64,000 nucleotides of DNA from positions 1 through 64,000 of the forward strand of contig CAKNLK010000009.1 in NCBI GenBank assembly GCA_930989535.1. Reading direction: 5' to 3'. Under the pieces are notes generated by a model that did no database searches, was not told the DNA's origin, and was given only the letters and a program-made list of their open reading frames with translations. The stretch is from an uncultured Clostridia bacterium (GTDB taxonomy: Bacteria > Bacillota > Clostridia > Christensenellales > Borkfalkiaceae). Of the stretch, positions 52,986-63,246 are shown piece by piece; positions within the stretch are counted from its first letter, which is position 1, and the number at the start of each line of letters is the position of its first letter. A program made the position numbers and the translations under genes.

Positions 52986-53321
52986 TCAACCTCCGTACCG
53001 TTTCAGACACTCTCCCACGGTCATGCCGTCGGGGATATATAAATCTCTTTCGAGCGGAAAGCGATAGCCGAATACTTTGACTTTCGTCTGCATGAGTTCC
53101 GAAAGGGTAACATAGCCCCATCCCCATTCAAAGATATGGCAGTACCCGAAGAACAGCCAATCCCCGTTGTCCTGTTTCTCTGCCTCCGTGACGAGCCATG
53201 TACCTGCCCCGTAAGGATTGAAATACTTCACGAGTATTTGAGCGTTCAAGCCTTTACCGTCTTGCGAATACAAGGGGTATCTGCGTGCCTTAACCTCTAA
53301 TTGTTTGTTCCATAGTTGCAT
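52986..53321 (-). CDS. DUF2958-like protein
   Basis: The 111-residue protein starts at ATG 53321 after GGAGG. The pattern LVKYFNPYGAGTWLVTEAEKQDNGDWLFFGYCHIFEWGWGYVTLSEL is characteristic of DUF2958, a small domain found on plasmids and integrative elements. Its biochemical role is unknown. It is four bases upstream of the DUF7222-like gene in the same leftward operon. Confidence 0.78.
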   Translation of the reverse strand: MQLWNKQLEVKARRYPLYSQDGKGLNAQILVKYFNPYGAGTWLVTEAEKQDNGDWLFFGYCHIFEWGWGYVTLSELMQTKVKVFGYRFPLERDLYIPDGMTVGECLKRYGG

Positions 53322-53386
53322 GGTGTTTTCCTCCGTAAAATTGATTTTTTAATATGAGTGATAACCAACATTCGGGCGGCGGGTAT

Positions 53387-53455
53387 TCAATACAAGCCGT
53401 GCAGGTAGAGCCAAAAGAGAATGAAGATAAAGACAATCATGATAAGCATAAACAT
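53387..53455 (-). CDS. 22-residue hydrophobic membrane peptide
   Basis: TAGGAGG lies nine bases before ATG 53455. The peptide begins MFMLIMIVFIFILFWL and ends HGLY, a single membrane helix with almost no polar residues. Its ribosome site overlaps the stop of the 59-residue gene upstream, so it looks translationally coupled. Its nature resembles small membrane peptides or type I toxins, but no antitoxin RNA was identified. Confidence 0.5.
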   Translation of the reverse strand: MFMLIMIVFIFILFWLYLHGLY

Positions 53456-53467
53456 AGGCTAAGCCTC

Positions 53468-53647
53468 CTAATAGAGCCGAATAATACGGATATGCTTGCG
53501 TTGCAAGCCGAACTCTCTGCGGAATCTCTGTATCGCCTCTCGGAACGGATAGAAGATATAGCAACGATCTGTATGCCTCCCGTATTCGTCCGTGTAAGCA
53601 AACACTAAATTGCCGTAGCGGTCGTAATGATAGAATAGCGTTCTCAC
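53468..53647 (-). CDS. Small element protein, 59 residues
   Basis: GTG 53647 is preceded by AGGGAGGA. The product reads MRTLFYHYDRYGNLVFAY, then TDRCYIFYPFREAIQRFRRE and ends RIIRLY. It is basic and aromatic. It sits in the string of leftward element genes, each with its own ribosome site, and stops just before the ribosome site of the 22-residue peptide. The family is not recognised. Confidence 0.6.
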   Translation of the reverse strand: MRTLFYHYDRYGNLVFAYTDEYGRHTDRCYIFYPFREAIQRFRREFGLQRKHIRIIRLY

Positions 53648-53659
53648 GGCGATTCCTCC

Positions 53660-54028
53660 CTAAGCGATATTCAAGAGCCGTTGTACGCTCTCGGAGAGAG
53701 TTGTAAGGCAAGCGTAGTGATTCATGCCTCCGAGATAATCTCTTTCGTTCTTTGCGGTGCGAATCAATATGTGGTAATACCACTCATTATTGAAGAATCG
53801 GACATCGCTTATAGAGAGATAAACGTGCCTATTCTCCGCATTTCGGATAAAGGCGGAAAAGTTGTAATGATTGCGCCCGACATTTACAAGTTCCCAACCG
53901 TGGAGTTTACAGAGGGAACGAAGATAATTGATATACTTTGTCTGAAAGGTCTTGTAGTCTTTGTCCGTATATACGCCCGTACTGAACGTGTGGGTAAGAT
54001 ACTTGCGAAGTTCGTTTAAGTTTGCCAT
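53660..54028 (-). CDS. Element-associated hypothetical protein
   Basis: The 122-residue protein starts at ATG 54028 after AGGAGA. It reads MANLNELRKYLTHTFSTGVYTDKDYKTFQ, with a conserved-looking FFNNEWYYHILIRTAKNERDYLGG segment. There is no signal or membrane helix. Similar small proteins occur in conjugative elements of gut Firmicutes, with no known function. It heads the leftward gene string together with the short peptide upstream. Confidence 0.6.
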   Translation of the reverse strand: MANLNELRKYLTHTFSTGVYTDKDYKTFQTKYINYLRSLCKLHGWELVNVGRNHYNFSAFIRNAENRHVYLSISDVRFFNNEWYYHILIRTAKNERDYLGGMNHYACLTTLSESVQRLLNIA

Positions 54029-54114
54029 AGCGATAAAATCTCCTGTAAGATAGTATTAAATCGTAGGAACAGGTCGGGAGGCTATGCCTCCGTGGAGTGG
54101 AAAGGTGGTTGCCG

Positions 54115-54186
54115 TCAGTCCTCAAAGGAGCGTTTAATGAGCAGAAACATAATGATATAAAAGACGATAATTGCTATGATTCTCAC
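54115..54186 (-). CDS. Possible 23-residue hydrophobic peptide
   Basis: CGGAGGTGAGA precedes a short frame ending at TGA 54115. The only common start codon is GTG 54186, inside the ribosome site; a non-canonical ATC or ATA start would space better. The product (IIAIIVFYIIMFLLIKRSFED core) is one membrane helix with a charged end, similar in size to the peptide at 53387-53455. Confidence 0.35.
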   Translation of the reverse strand: MRIIAIIVFYIIMFLLIKRSFED

Positions 54187-54210
54187 CTCCGAAAAGAAAT
54201 ATTGAATATA

Positions 54211-54262
54211 TGAAAAAAGCCGCCCTGCAAAGCAGATGAAATCTGACAATGCAAGGCGGCTT
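54211..54262 (-). terminator. Intrinsic terminator on the minus strand
   Basis: AAGCCGCC (54217-54224) pairs with GGCGGCTT (54255-54262), with extra pairing inside. On the minus strand six T follow. Confidence 0.75.
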
Positions 54263-54706
54263 GTGTTTTCCTTGTGGTGTTCGGGAAACGGAGTTTACAT
54301 TTTTTTCCGAAACGCAAATATTCAGTTGTATATGCTCTGTTGCACCTCTCCACCGAGAGTAAAAACGGGCATTGCGTTTTTTCCGTACAGATACAGTCTG
54401 AATCAAGAATTTGAGAGGCAAAGGGCGGCGGTCGATAGATTTATCGAGGCATACCTCTTTCGTCCGCAGATTAAGACTGTGCTACACGCTACGGAGCTTA
54501 AAACGCATTGTAGGCATAGTGTTCAACGGGCGGCGGTTGTGACGATTGCGTTTTTGCTTGCTAAATAGCCTTTAAGCTTTTATTTACGGGCAATAACAAC
54601 GGGGTAAGGTGTTTTATCGAGGCGAGGGTGTTTTGCCGCTTATTATGCCGTTGGTGGTATATCACGGAGGAAAAACGCCATTCTGCGGGGAAAGGCTGAA
54701 AAGCGA
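54263..54706. other. Gene-free stretch
   Basis: No frame here has a credible ribosome site. An open frame ending near 54568 (QEFERQRAAVDRFIEAYLF) is the only protein-like piece and may be a decayed gene. A GGAGG at 54666 has no usable start after it. Confidence 0.4.
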
Positions 54707-54735
54707 TTGCAATTTTCCCCGTTTTGTGGTATTAT
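54707..54735 (+). promoter_or_regulatory. Sigma-A promoter of the hairpin transcript
   Basis: TTGCAA (54707-54712), a 17-base spacer and TATTAT (54730-54735), with TGG before the -10. The predicted start (about 54742) coincides with the left arm of a 90-base inverted repeat. Confidence 0.7.
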
Positions 54736-54739
54736 ACAC

Positions 54740-54884
54740 TTGCGACACAATTCAATAGTTCCCCTTTTAGGAGTACAATCATGCGATTTTGTACTTCCGT
54801 TTTCCTATTAGGGGAGAATTGTGTCGCAACAATGCGAAGTACATTTTCGGGGTGTGCTTCACGTTGTTGAGGCACACTTTTTTT
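54740..54884 (+). ncRNA. Candidate ~140-nt structured RNA
   Basis: TTGCGACACAATTC (54740-54753) and its exact complement (54816-54829) enclose further partial pairing: CCCCTTTTAGGA with TCCTATTAGGGG, and GTACAA with TTGTAC. A second hairpin GTGTGCTTCA/TGAGGCACAC (54852-54861 with 54868-54877) and seven T form a terminator. Promoter, long hairpin and terminator make a self-contained transcription unit without a convincing coding frame. Alternatives are a leader attenuator for the downstream gene or a MITE-like relic. Confidence 0.5.
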
Positions 54885-56909
54885 ATTCTCAAAAAAATTT
54901 TCCGTATCCGTTACATAACGATACCCGAAAGATAGAAATTTGTGTGACGCAAGGGTTATGTTCAAACGGTGAAAGCGTGACGGATGTGCCGCCTGTTATA
55001 GTATCAAATACTTTTGCCCCGTTTAGTCGGGAAATCGAATATGCGGCGGGGCAAAAGATTATTGCGTCGGCAAAAGGTTATCCGCAAGAAAATGAAAGTT
55101 GTTGGATATGTTGTTGCGGAGCAATCAATGCAAAGGATTCAGAAAGGTGTGTTGTTTGTAAATTTTCAAAGACAACTGTCTTTGAAAAGATAACGGAAGA
55201 AAACATCAAAGAGAAAGCGTCGGTGATTTCTGATGAGCGCAAAGCAAAGAAAGAACAAGAGGCACAAGAACAAGAAGCGCAAAGAATTAAACGAAAGAAA
55301 CGTAATAAATTGATAGCGATTCTTTCGGTGTGGTGCTATTGCGATAATACTTTTCTGTTCGTTGTATTTTCCCCTTGCCCCTCTTGAAACCGTTGAACAA
55401 GACGGAATGGAATTTACAAAAGCGAGTGAATATTATGTTGTTACCGATTATACAGGGAATGATACTACAGTTACGATTCCTGCCGAAGTACGAGGGGTGC
55501 AAGTAACGGAAATCGGATATGGTGCTTTTGGCGGTTGTAAATATATCGAAAAGATAGAAATACCCGCAAGCATTACATATATTGGGGATAGAGCCTTTGT
55601 GGGATGTTCTCAGTTGACATCAATTCAGTTGCCTGATAGTTTGATGGATATTGGGCAGTCAGCCTTTTTAAATTGTGAAAAACTAACAGATTTACTTATA
55701 CCAAGCGATGTTCAAAGTATAGGCTTGAGTGCATTGGAAGGGTGTACAAATCTTAAGACATTATCGTTGCCGATTATTGAGGGAGGTTGGAGCGGTTGGA
55801 GCGAAAGTACTCATTTAGGATATATTTTTGGGCAAGAAAACATTTATGATGAAAATTGTGTACCCGATTCGCTAACAAGTGTAACAATTACAAAGGCAGA
55901 TATAATCCCTAATAATTTGTTCGACGATTGCAAGAGTATATCAAATATAATAATACCCGATAACGTCACGGAGATTGGAGCGTCTGCCTTTTCGGGCTGT
56001 AACAGTTTACAGGAAATAGATATTCCAAGTAACGTAACAACTATCGGTAATTCTGCTTTTAGTATGTGTGACGCTTTGACGGAAATTAAACTATCAAACA
56101 ATGTTTCATCTATCGGTGCGTATATTTTCGATGGGTGTGATAACTTAACAAATGTAATATTGCCTACCTCTTTGACATCAATTAGTGATTATATGTTTAG
56201 GGATTGTTCCAACCTAAAATCTATAAAGATACCTAATGGAGTTACAGAGATTAGTGAAAGTGCCTTTGATGGCTGTGAGAAATTAGAAAATATAAATATC
56301 CCGACAGGTGTTACTTCAATAGGAGAATCGGCGTTTAGTAATTGTGCAAAATTGACGGATATAACAATACCTAAAAATGTTAAAATATTAAATGAAGATA
56401 CATTTTATAATTGTATAAATTTAGAAAAAATTATTTTAGAAGAAGGATTGGAAGAAATAAAAACTTCAGTTTTTACTAACTGTGAGGCTTTAACCGAAAT
56501 AGTTATCCCCAATAGCGTACAAACAATAGAAAGCAGGGCTTTTAATAATTGCGATAATTTACAAAATATATCAATACCTTTTGTGGGAGAAAGCCGTGAC
56601 CCCGATAAAAATGCAAATGGTGTTTTGGGTTATATATTTGGATATGTAAGATTAGGGGATAAAAATTTTGTAACTCAAAAAACAGGCTATTATTCTTCAG
56701 AGGACTATTGTATTCCTAAATCTTTAAGGTCTATAAAAATTACAGACGCTGATGAAATTAATTACGGCGCTTTTTCTAATTGTTCGTTTTTGACTTCAGT
56801 AATTATAAATGAAGGAGTTAGACGTATTGATGAAAACGCTTTTCTTAATTGCGGCGGACTAAGTAGTTTTATTTTACCAAAATCATTGACATATATTGGG
56901 GGGGGGTAG
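54821..56909 (+). pseudogene. Zinc-ribbon, membrane helix and leucine-rich repeat protein, two frame breaks
   Basis: The first frame (open from GTG 54821 to 55387; true start unclear, no ribosome site) encodes a zinc ribbon (CWICCCGAINAKDSERCVVC), a charged coiled stretch and LIAILS. Near 55332 the frame shifts; a lost GT would restore SVCGAIAIILFCSLYFP, a membrane helix. The second frame (to 56909) holds about a dozen BspA-like LRR_5 repeats (TEIGYGAFGGCKYIEKIEIP type). It stops at TAG right after nine G (56898-56906). With eight G it would continue NKFYFSGSIEEWCHIS, a typical end for these proteins. Beyond about 57000 IS30 sequence replaces the gene. Confidence 0.72.
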
Positions 56910-56933
56910 TTCAAGTAGTAATATAAATAAATT

Positions 56934-57185
56934 TTACTTCTCGGGTAGCATAGAAGAGTGGTGCCATATCTCTAAGAGTGAAATGCCTAAATATGATTTC
57001 TTTTGCGCCGTATACGGATAATATCTCGGTATATCCCTGAAAAATGTACAATTCCGCCGTAATTCCCTCGATACCGAACTCACATTTCTGCCGAGAAGTC
57101 TTGCGATTTCCCGATAACTTTTCCCTTTTACATAGTATTCTCGTAGACAACAGCGCTCTTCTATGGTAAAATGTTTGTAGTTCAT
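56934..57185 (-). pseudogene. IS30-family transposase, N-terminal fragment
   Basis: ATG 57185 follows AAGGAGA. The product MNYKHFTIEERCCLREYYVKG, SYREIARLLGRNVSSVSRELRRN, then DIPRYYPYTAQKKS is the IS30 helix-turn-helix N-terminus. Homology ends near 57000, where the frame becomes antisense of the leucine-rich gene. The DDE catalytic domain is absent. Sequence between 57186 and about 57295 (including GTTGCACTTAATAGTATAA) looks like the IS end and leader; the other end is not in place. Confidence 0.8.
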
Positions 57186-57301
57186 ACAGATCTCCTTGGC
57201 AAAATTTTGGTTTCGCAACTCTATTTTACCACAGATTTGTATGAACTCCTTTTTTTTTCTTTACCTGTTGCACTTAATAGTATAATTCACCTATGGAATA
57301 A

Positions 57302-57329
57302 AAAAGCCGACATTATTTTGTCGGCTTTT
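57302..57329. terminator. Bidirectional terminator
   Basis: An 11-bp stem AAAAGCCGACA/TGTCGGCTTTT with loop TTATTT has T-runs on both strands. The remaining bases up to 57429 show nothing further. Confidence 0.8.
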
Positions 57330-57429
57330 AGAAAGATGATATCCTATTTTATATCTATTTGTTCAAGAATTAAAGGCTTAATATAATATGGTCCCCAAAA
57401 TGAATTCATATCGAATTCTCTGTCTTCTT

Positions 57430-58638
57430 TTATATATAAACTCCAAAAGAATGTGTTGTGTTCTGTTTTTGGTATTTACGAAATTCCAGCGGCGTACATC
57501 CGGTGATCTCGCGGAACACCTTCGTGAAATGGCTTTGTGACGAAAAACACAGGTATGTCGCGATCTCCGAGATCGGGGTGTCCGAAAAACGCAGCGAGTT
57601 TTTTGCGACTTCCACGCGGCGGTGCGCGATATAGGAGGTGAGACTCATGTTCTCCGATTTTGTGAACTCCCTGCTCAAGTGCCATTTTGAGACGTATAAT
57701 ACATTCGCGACCTTGTCGAGCGATAAATGCGTATGTAGATTTTGCTCGATGTACGCCTTGCATTTTTCGATCAATATGACGCGGTCGTTCTTCTCCCTGT
57801 TCTGTTTGACGAGTGTGGCGAAGTTGATCATCATATCCTTGTGCAATAAGAGCATTTTGCCGATGCTCTCACACTTTTCCAACAAGTTTAGATACATATC
57901 GCTGGTGGCATAGGCGATATTCGGCTCCACGCCTCCCGCGATGGCGGCACGCGTAGCGAGGGTGATCGCCGAGCAGATCATGTATTCGTGGTGTTTGAAT
58001 TCATCGCTTGCAAGCACGGGAATGTGTTTCACCAGCATGATGCGATTAAAATGCTTTTTAATATGTTCCACGTCTCCGCGGGCGACATGGCGAAAGGTCG
58101 TCAGTTCCTCTTCGACGGGCAACCGCTCAAAATCCGCTTGCCCCATCATTTGCCGTTGCATATTCCAAGAATACGGTCCTTTTTCCTCATTCGTCTGTGG
58201 CGCGGCATCGGAGGAGAGGATGTCCCGTTCCTCGATATAGATATCCGTCAGCACCTTGCAGATCAATGCGATATACGTCGCGAGATCATCCACCGTTCTC
58301 TCGGCAAGCGGAGGCGGGGAGGGCAGACGATGCGCTTTGGCATAGCGGTGTGTAGCATTCACATCCTCTTTGCAAAGCACGGGACCTGCGATCAGAACGT
58401 TTCCTGTCTTATCGGAGAAATGAGCGTATGCGATGCTCTCTTGCTCAAGGTATATGGCGGGCTTTTCTCCGGATGCCTGTAAAAATACACCCTTCAGAGA
58501 CGCATCGGCGTGAAAGGGATCGTCCGACTCCGAGAATCCGCTGCTGAAAAAGAGTATGTCTCCGCCGCTCCCGTAATAATGTAGCGGAATGCCTGTCAGT
58601 TTTTGTAGCTTTTCTAAAATAAAGAATTGGTTGTCCAT
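57430..58638 (-). CDS. AraC-family regulator of the beta-glucoside cluster
   Basis: The 402-residue protein starts at ATG 58638 (MDNQFFILEKLQKLTGIPLHYYG). The first 270 residues are a sensor region of the kind found in YesN/YtdP-like AraC regulators, without membrane helices. The C-terminal double helix-turn-helix is complete (LSLDKVANVLYVSKWHLSREFTKSENMSLTSYI and TPISEIATYLCFSSQSHFTKVFREITGCTPLEFR). It is divergent from the ROK-GH1-permease genes and probably activates them in response to a glycoside or its phosphate (inference). Confidence 0.88.
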   Translation of the reverse strand: MDNQFFILEKLQKLTGIPLHYYGSGGDILFFSSGFSESDDPFHADASLKGVFLQASGEKPAIYLEQESIAYAHFSDKTGNVLIAGPVLCKEDVNATHRYAKAHRLPSPPPLAERTVDDLATYIALICKVLTDIYIEERDILSSDAAPQTNEEKGPYSWNMQRQMMGQADFERLPVEEELTTFRHVARGDVEHIKKHFNRIMLVKHIPVLASDEFKHHEYMICSAITLATRAAIAGGVEPNIAYATSDMYLNLLEKCESIGKMLLLHKDMMINFATLVKQNREKNDRVILIEKCKAYIEQNLHTHLSLDKVANVLYVSKWHLSREFTKSENMSLTSYIAHRRVEVAKNSLRFSDTPISEIATYLCFSSQSHFTKVFREITGCTPLEFRKYQKQNTTHSFGVYI

Positions 58639-58658
58639 TTTTATCTTTCCCCTGTAAC

Positions 58659-58687
58659 AGTTTAACATAAAAGAGGATTTTAAGCAA
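58659..58687 (-). promoter_or_regulatory. Promoter of the AraC gene
   Basis: Minus strand TTGCTT (58687-58682), a 17-base spacer and TAAACT (58664-58659). Confidence 0.6.
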
Positions 58688-58738
58688 GTATTTATCAAAA
58701 TGAGCAAAGATTTAATATAAAAAGCAAAACTTATGCAG

Positions 58739-58744
58739 TATAAT
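58739..58744 (+). promoter_or_regulatory. -10 element of the beta-glucoside operon
   Basis: TATAAT at 58739-58744 lacks a good -35 (TATAAA at 58716). This suits an operon that needs the divergent AraC activator. Confidence 0.5.
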
Positions 58745-58846
58745 ACGGCTAACTTCAATAGATTGACGTTTAGCTACACGGAGGATGGGCCTCACTTAAA
58801 GGTGTGGGCGGACGGGAGGACACAGCGGTGATCGGGGAGTGTGAAC

Positions 58847-61200
<2,354 letters not shown>

Positions 61201-61239
61201 GGGACGGCTTTGCCGTGTTCAAACGCAGGGAGGAAAAGA

Positions 61240-62235
61240 ATGACCGAGATCGTAACAGAATGCTCACAGGCGGCAAAACGAGCGGAAAAAACGCCGTGCC
61301 TGCCGAATAAGGAGAGTTGGAAGAGGGATTTCAAGAAGAATTGGGTCATGTACTTGATCTTCATCCCTTGCGCGATCTATTTGATCGTGTTTCATTATGT
61401 GCCGATGATCGGCGTTGTAATGTCCTTTCAAGAGGTCAATGCGACGGCGCAGATGTTCGGGGATAAATGGGTCGGGTTTGACAACTTCGTCCGAATGTTC
61501 ACCACATCGGCAAACGGCAACTTCCTGCTCGCGCTCAGGAACACTTTTATTATGGCGTTCATGAACATCACCATCGGGTTTTTGTTTCCCATCGTGCTCG
61601 CGCTTCTCGTATCCGAGGTGAAGAATAAATATGTCAAACGCACAGTCCAGACGGTCACTTATATGCCGTATTTCATATCTGCCGTCATCATTTGTTCGCT
61701 TGTGCGCGAGTTTGTCGATACGGACGGCGCGGTGACGGCTCTGTTGAAGGCATTCGGCTACCAGGGCGGAAGTCTGCTTGAAAACGAGAAACCTCCCGTA
61801 TTCTGGCTGGTCTATCTGTTCACGGATATTTGGCAGAATGCGGGGTATGCCTCCATCGTCTTTGTCGCAGCGATCGCAAATGTCGACAAGGATCTGTATG
61901 AGGCGGCGGCAATGGACGGCGCGAACAGACTGCGCAGGGCATGGAGCATCACTCTTCCGTCTATTTTGCCCATCGTCGTGATGATGTTCACCATCAAGGT
62001 CGGCACCATGCTCGGCATCGGTTTTGACAAGGTCATCTTGCTCTATAACCCTGGTGTATATGATACGGCGGATTGCCTGTATTCTTATACATACCGCATG
62101 ACGACGGGTGAAGGCGGATATGCCGACTTCGGTTTGTCTGCGGCATCGGGGCTATTCCAATCGGTCGTCTCCGTCGTGCTGTTGTTTGTATCCAATATGC
62201 TCAGCCGCATGGTCGCAAAGACGTCGCTGTTCTAA
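61240..62235 (+). CDS. ABC sugar permease, LplB type
   Basis: The 331-residue protein starts at ATG 61240 after GGGAGGAAAAG. It has six membrane helices (first at KNWVMYLIFIPCAIYLIVFHYVPM). The EAA loop that docks the ATPase reads YEAAAMDGANRLRRAWSITLPSILP. LplB-type permeases belong to importers of oligosaccharides and complex glycosides. A second permease follows 13 bases later. No ATPase gene is present, so a shared MsmX-like ATPase is expected elsewhere. Confidence 0.92.
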   Translation: MTEIVTECSQAAKRAEKTPCLPNKESWKRDFKKNWVMYLIFIPCAIYLIVFHYVPMIGVVMSFQEVNATAQMFGDKWVGFDNFVRMFTTSANGNFLLALRNTFIMAFMNITIGFLFPIVLALLVSEVKNKYVKRTVQTVTYMPYFISAVIICSLVREFVDTDGAVTALLKAFGYQGGSLLENEKPPVFWLVYLFTDIWQNAGYASIVFVAAIANVDKDLYEAAAMDGANRLRRAWSITLPSILPIVVMMFTIKVGTMLGIGFDKVILLYNPGVYDTADCLYSYTYRMTTGEGGYADFGLSAASGLFQSVVSVVLLFVSNMLSRMVAKTSLF

Positions 62236-62248
62236 GGGGGACAAGGGA

Positions 62249-63193
62249 ATGATATTTCAACGCAACAAAAAGAGATCGGATATCAGCAGCAAATACGGCG
62301 GCGGCATGGTGGAAAAGCGCACGCCGGCAGGGATCGTCGCGGATGTATGTATTCATCTGATCCTGCTGTTCGTCTTGTTGGCTTGTCTATTGCCCATGTG
62401 GCACGTTTTGATGGCGTCTCTGTCCAATCCGAGATGGATCTCCATCGGCAGGGGGACGGTAGGCGGGATCGCCTGGCTCCCCGTCGGCGGTGTGACCTTC
62501 GCGGGCTACGAGCTGCTGCTTCAGGAAGAGGGGTTATACCGCGGGTTTATCAATACGATCTTTTACATGATTTGCGCGACGGCGTTCGGTATGCTCATCA
62601 ATCTGACGGCGGGTTACGTCATGGCGCGCAAATCCAAGCTTCGCTCCGTTCTCGTCGTGTTCGTCATGTTTACGGCGATGTTCAACGGGGGCATGATGCC
62701 CACCTATTCGGTCATCAAGGGGTTGGGCTTTACGGATACGCCGTGGGCGTTGCTGATCCCCGGTTGCACCAATGCGTTCTTCATCGTTATGCTCTCCAAT
62801 GCGCTCGCAGCCGTTCCCGAATCCACCGTCGAGGCGGCGGAGCTGGACGGGGCGGGGCATCTGCGCATCATGTGGCAGATCATGCTTCCGCAGGCGATGA
62901 CGCTGACGACTGTCATCATTCTCAATTCGCTGGTGTTGCAGTGGAACGCGTGGGTAAACGCGTCGTTGTATTTGAGCAACTCCGCGCAGCAATGGTGGCC
63001 GTTGCAAATTTGGATCCGCCAGTTTATACAGCTGTCCGACAAATATCTCGGACAGGGCGGTGTGCCCAACTTTGATTTATATCTGCTTCGCTATGCCGTC
63101 ATCATCATAGGTGCGCTTCCCATGCTCGTGGTTTTCCCTTTCTTCCAAAAGAAGATGGAAAAGGGCGTGATCGCAGGCGCCGTAAAGGGATGA
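62249..63193 (+). CDS. ABC sugar permease, YtcP type
   Basis: The 314-residue protein starts at ATG 62249 (MIFQRNKKRSD) after AAGGGGGACAAGGG. Six helices follow, and the EAA loop is VEAAELDGAGHLRIMWQIMLPQAM. The pair LplB/YtcP is the usual permease heterodimer of this importer subfamily. The next gene encodes a lipoprotein, which in such operons is often the binding protein. Confidence 0.92.
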   Translation: MIFQRNKKRSDISSKYGGGMVEKRTPAGIVADVCIHLILLFVLLACLLPMWHVLMASLSNPRWISIGRGTVGGIAWLPVGGVTFAGYELLLQEEGLYRGFINTIFYMICATAFGMLINLTAGYVMARKSKLRSVLVVFVMFTAMFNGGMMPTYSVIKGLGFTDTPWALLIPGCTNAFFIVMLSNALAAVPESTVEAAELDGAGHLRIMWQIMLPQAMTLTTVIILNSLVLQWNAWVNASLYLSNSAQQWWPLQIWIRQFIQLSDKYLGQGGVPNFDLYLLRYAVIIIGALPMLVVFPFFQKKMEKGVIAGAVKG

Positions 63194-63246
63194 TGGAGAT
63201 CGGCGGTGAAGGATAGAAAAAGTATATCAATCAGGAGGAAAATGGA

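Larger units (their letters stand above)
51395..57420. mobile_element. Accessory segment with integrase, element genes and IS30 fragment
   Basis: This AT-richer stretch between a truncated protease and the beta-glucoside cluster contains an integrase remnant, several leftward element-type genes, very small membrane peptides, a promoter/hairpin/terminator unit, a broken leucine-rich protein and the start of an IS30-family transposase. Both edges are junctions of truncated genes. No flanking direct repeats were identified. Confidence 0.6.

Noticed and set aside
54236-54568. 110-residue frame in the gene-free stretch
   Set aside because: No ribosome site or family; the first part overlaps a terminator hairpin of the opposite strand.
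54821-54890. GTG 54821 as the true start of the leucine-rich protein
   Set aside because: It lies within the hairpin arm, lacks a ribosome site, and a terminator follows between it and the zinc-ribbon part.
55325-55345. GT dinucleotide as a phase-variation tract
   Set aside because: Only two or three GT units are present, too short for frequent slippage; it is treated as an ordinary frameshift.
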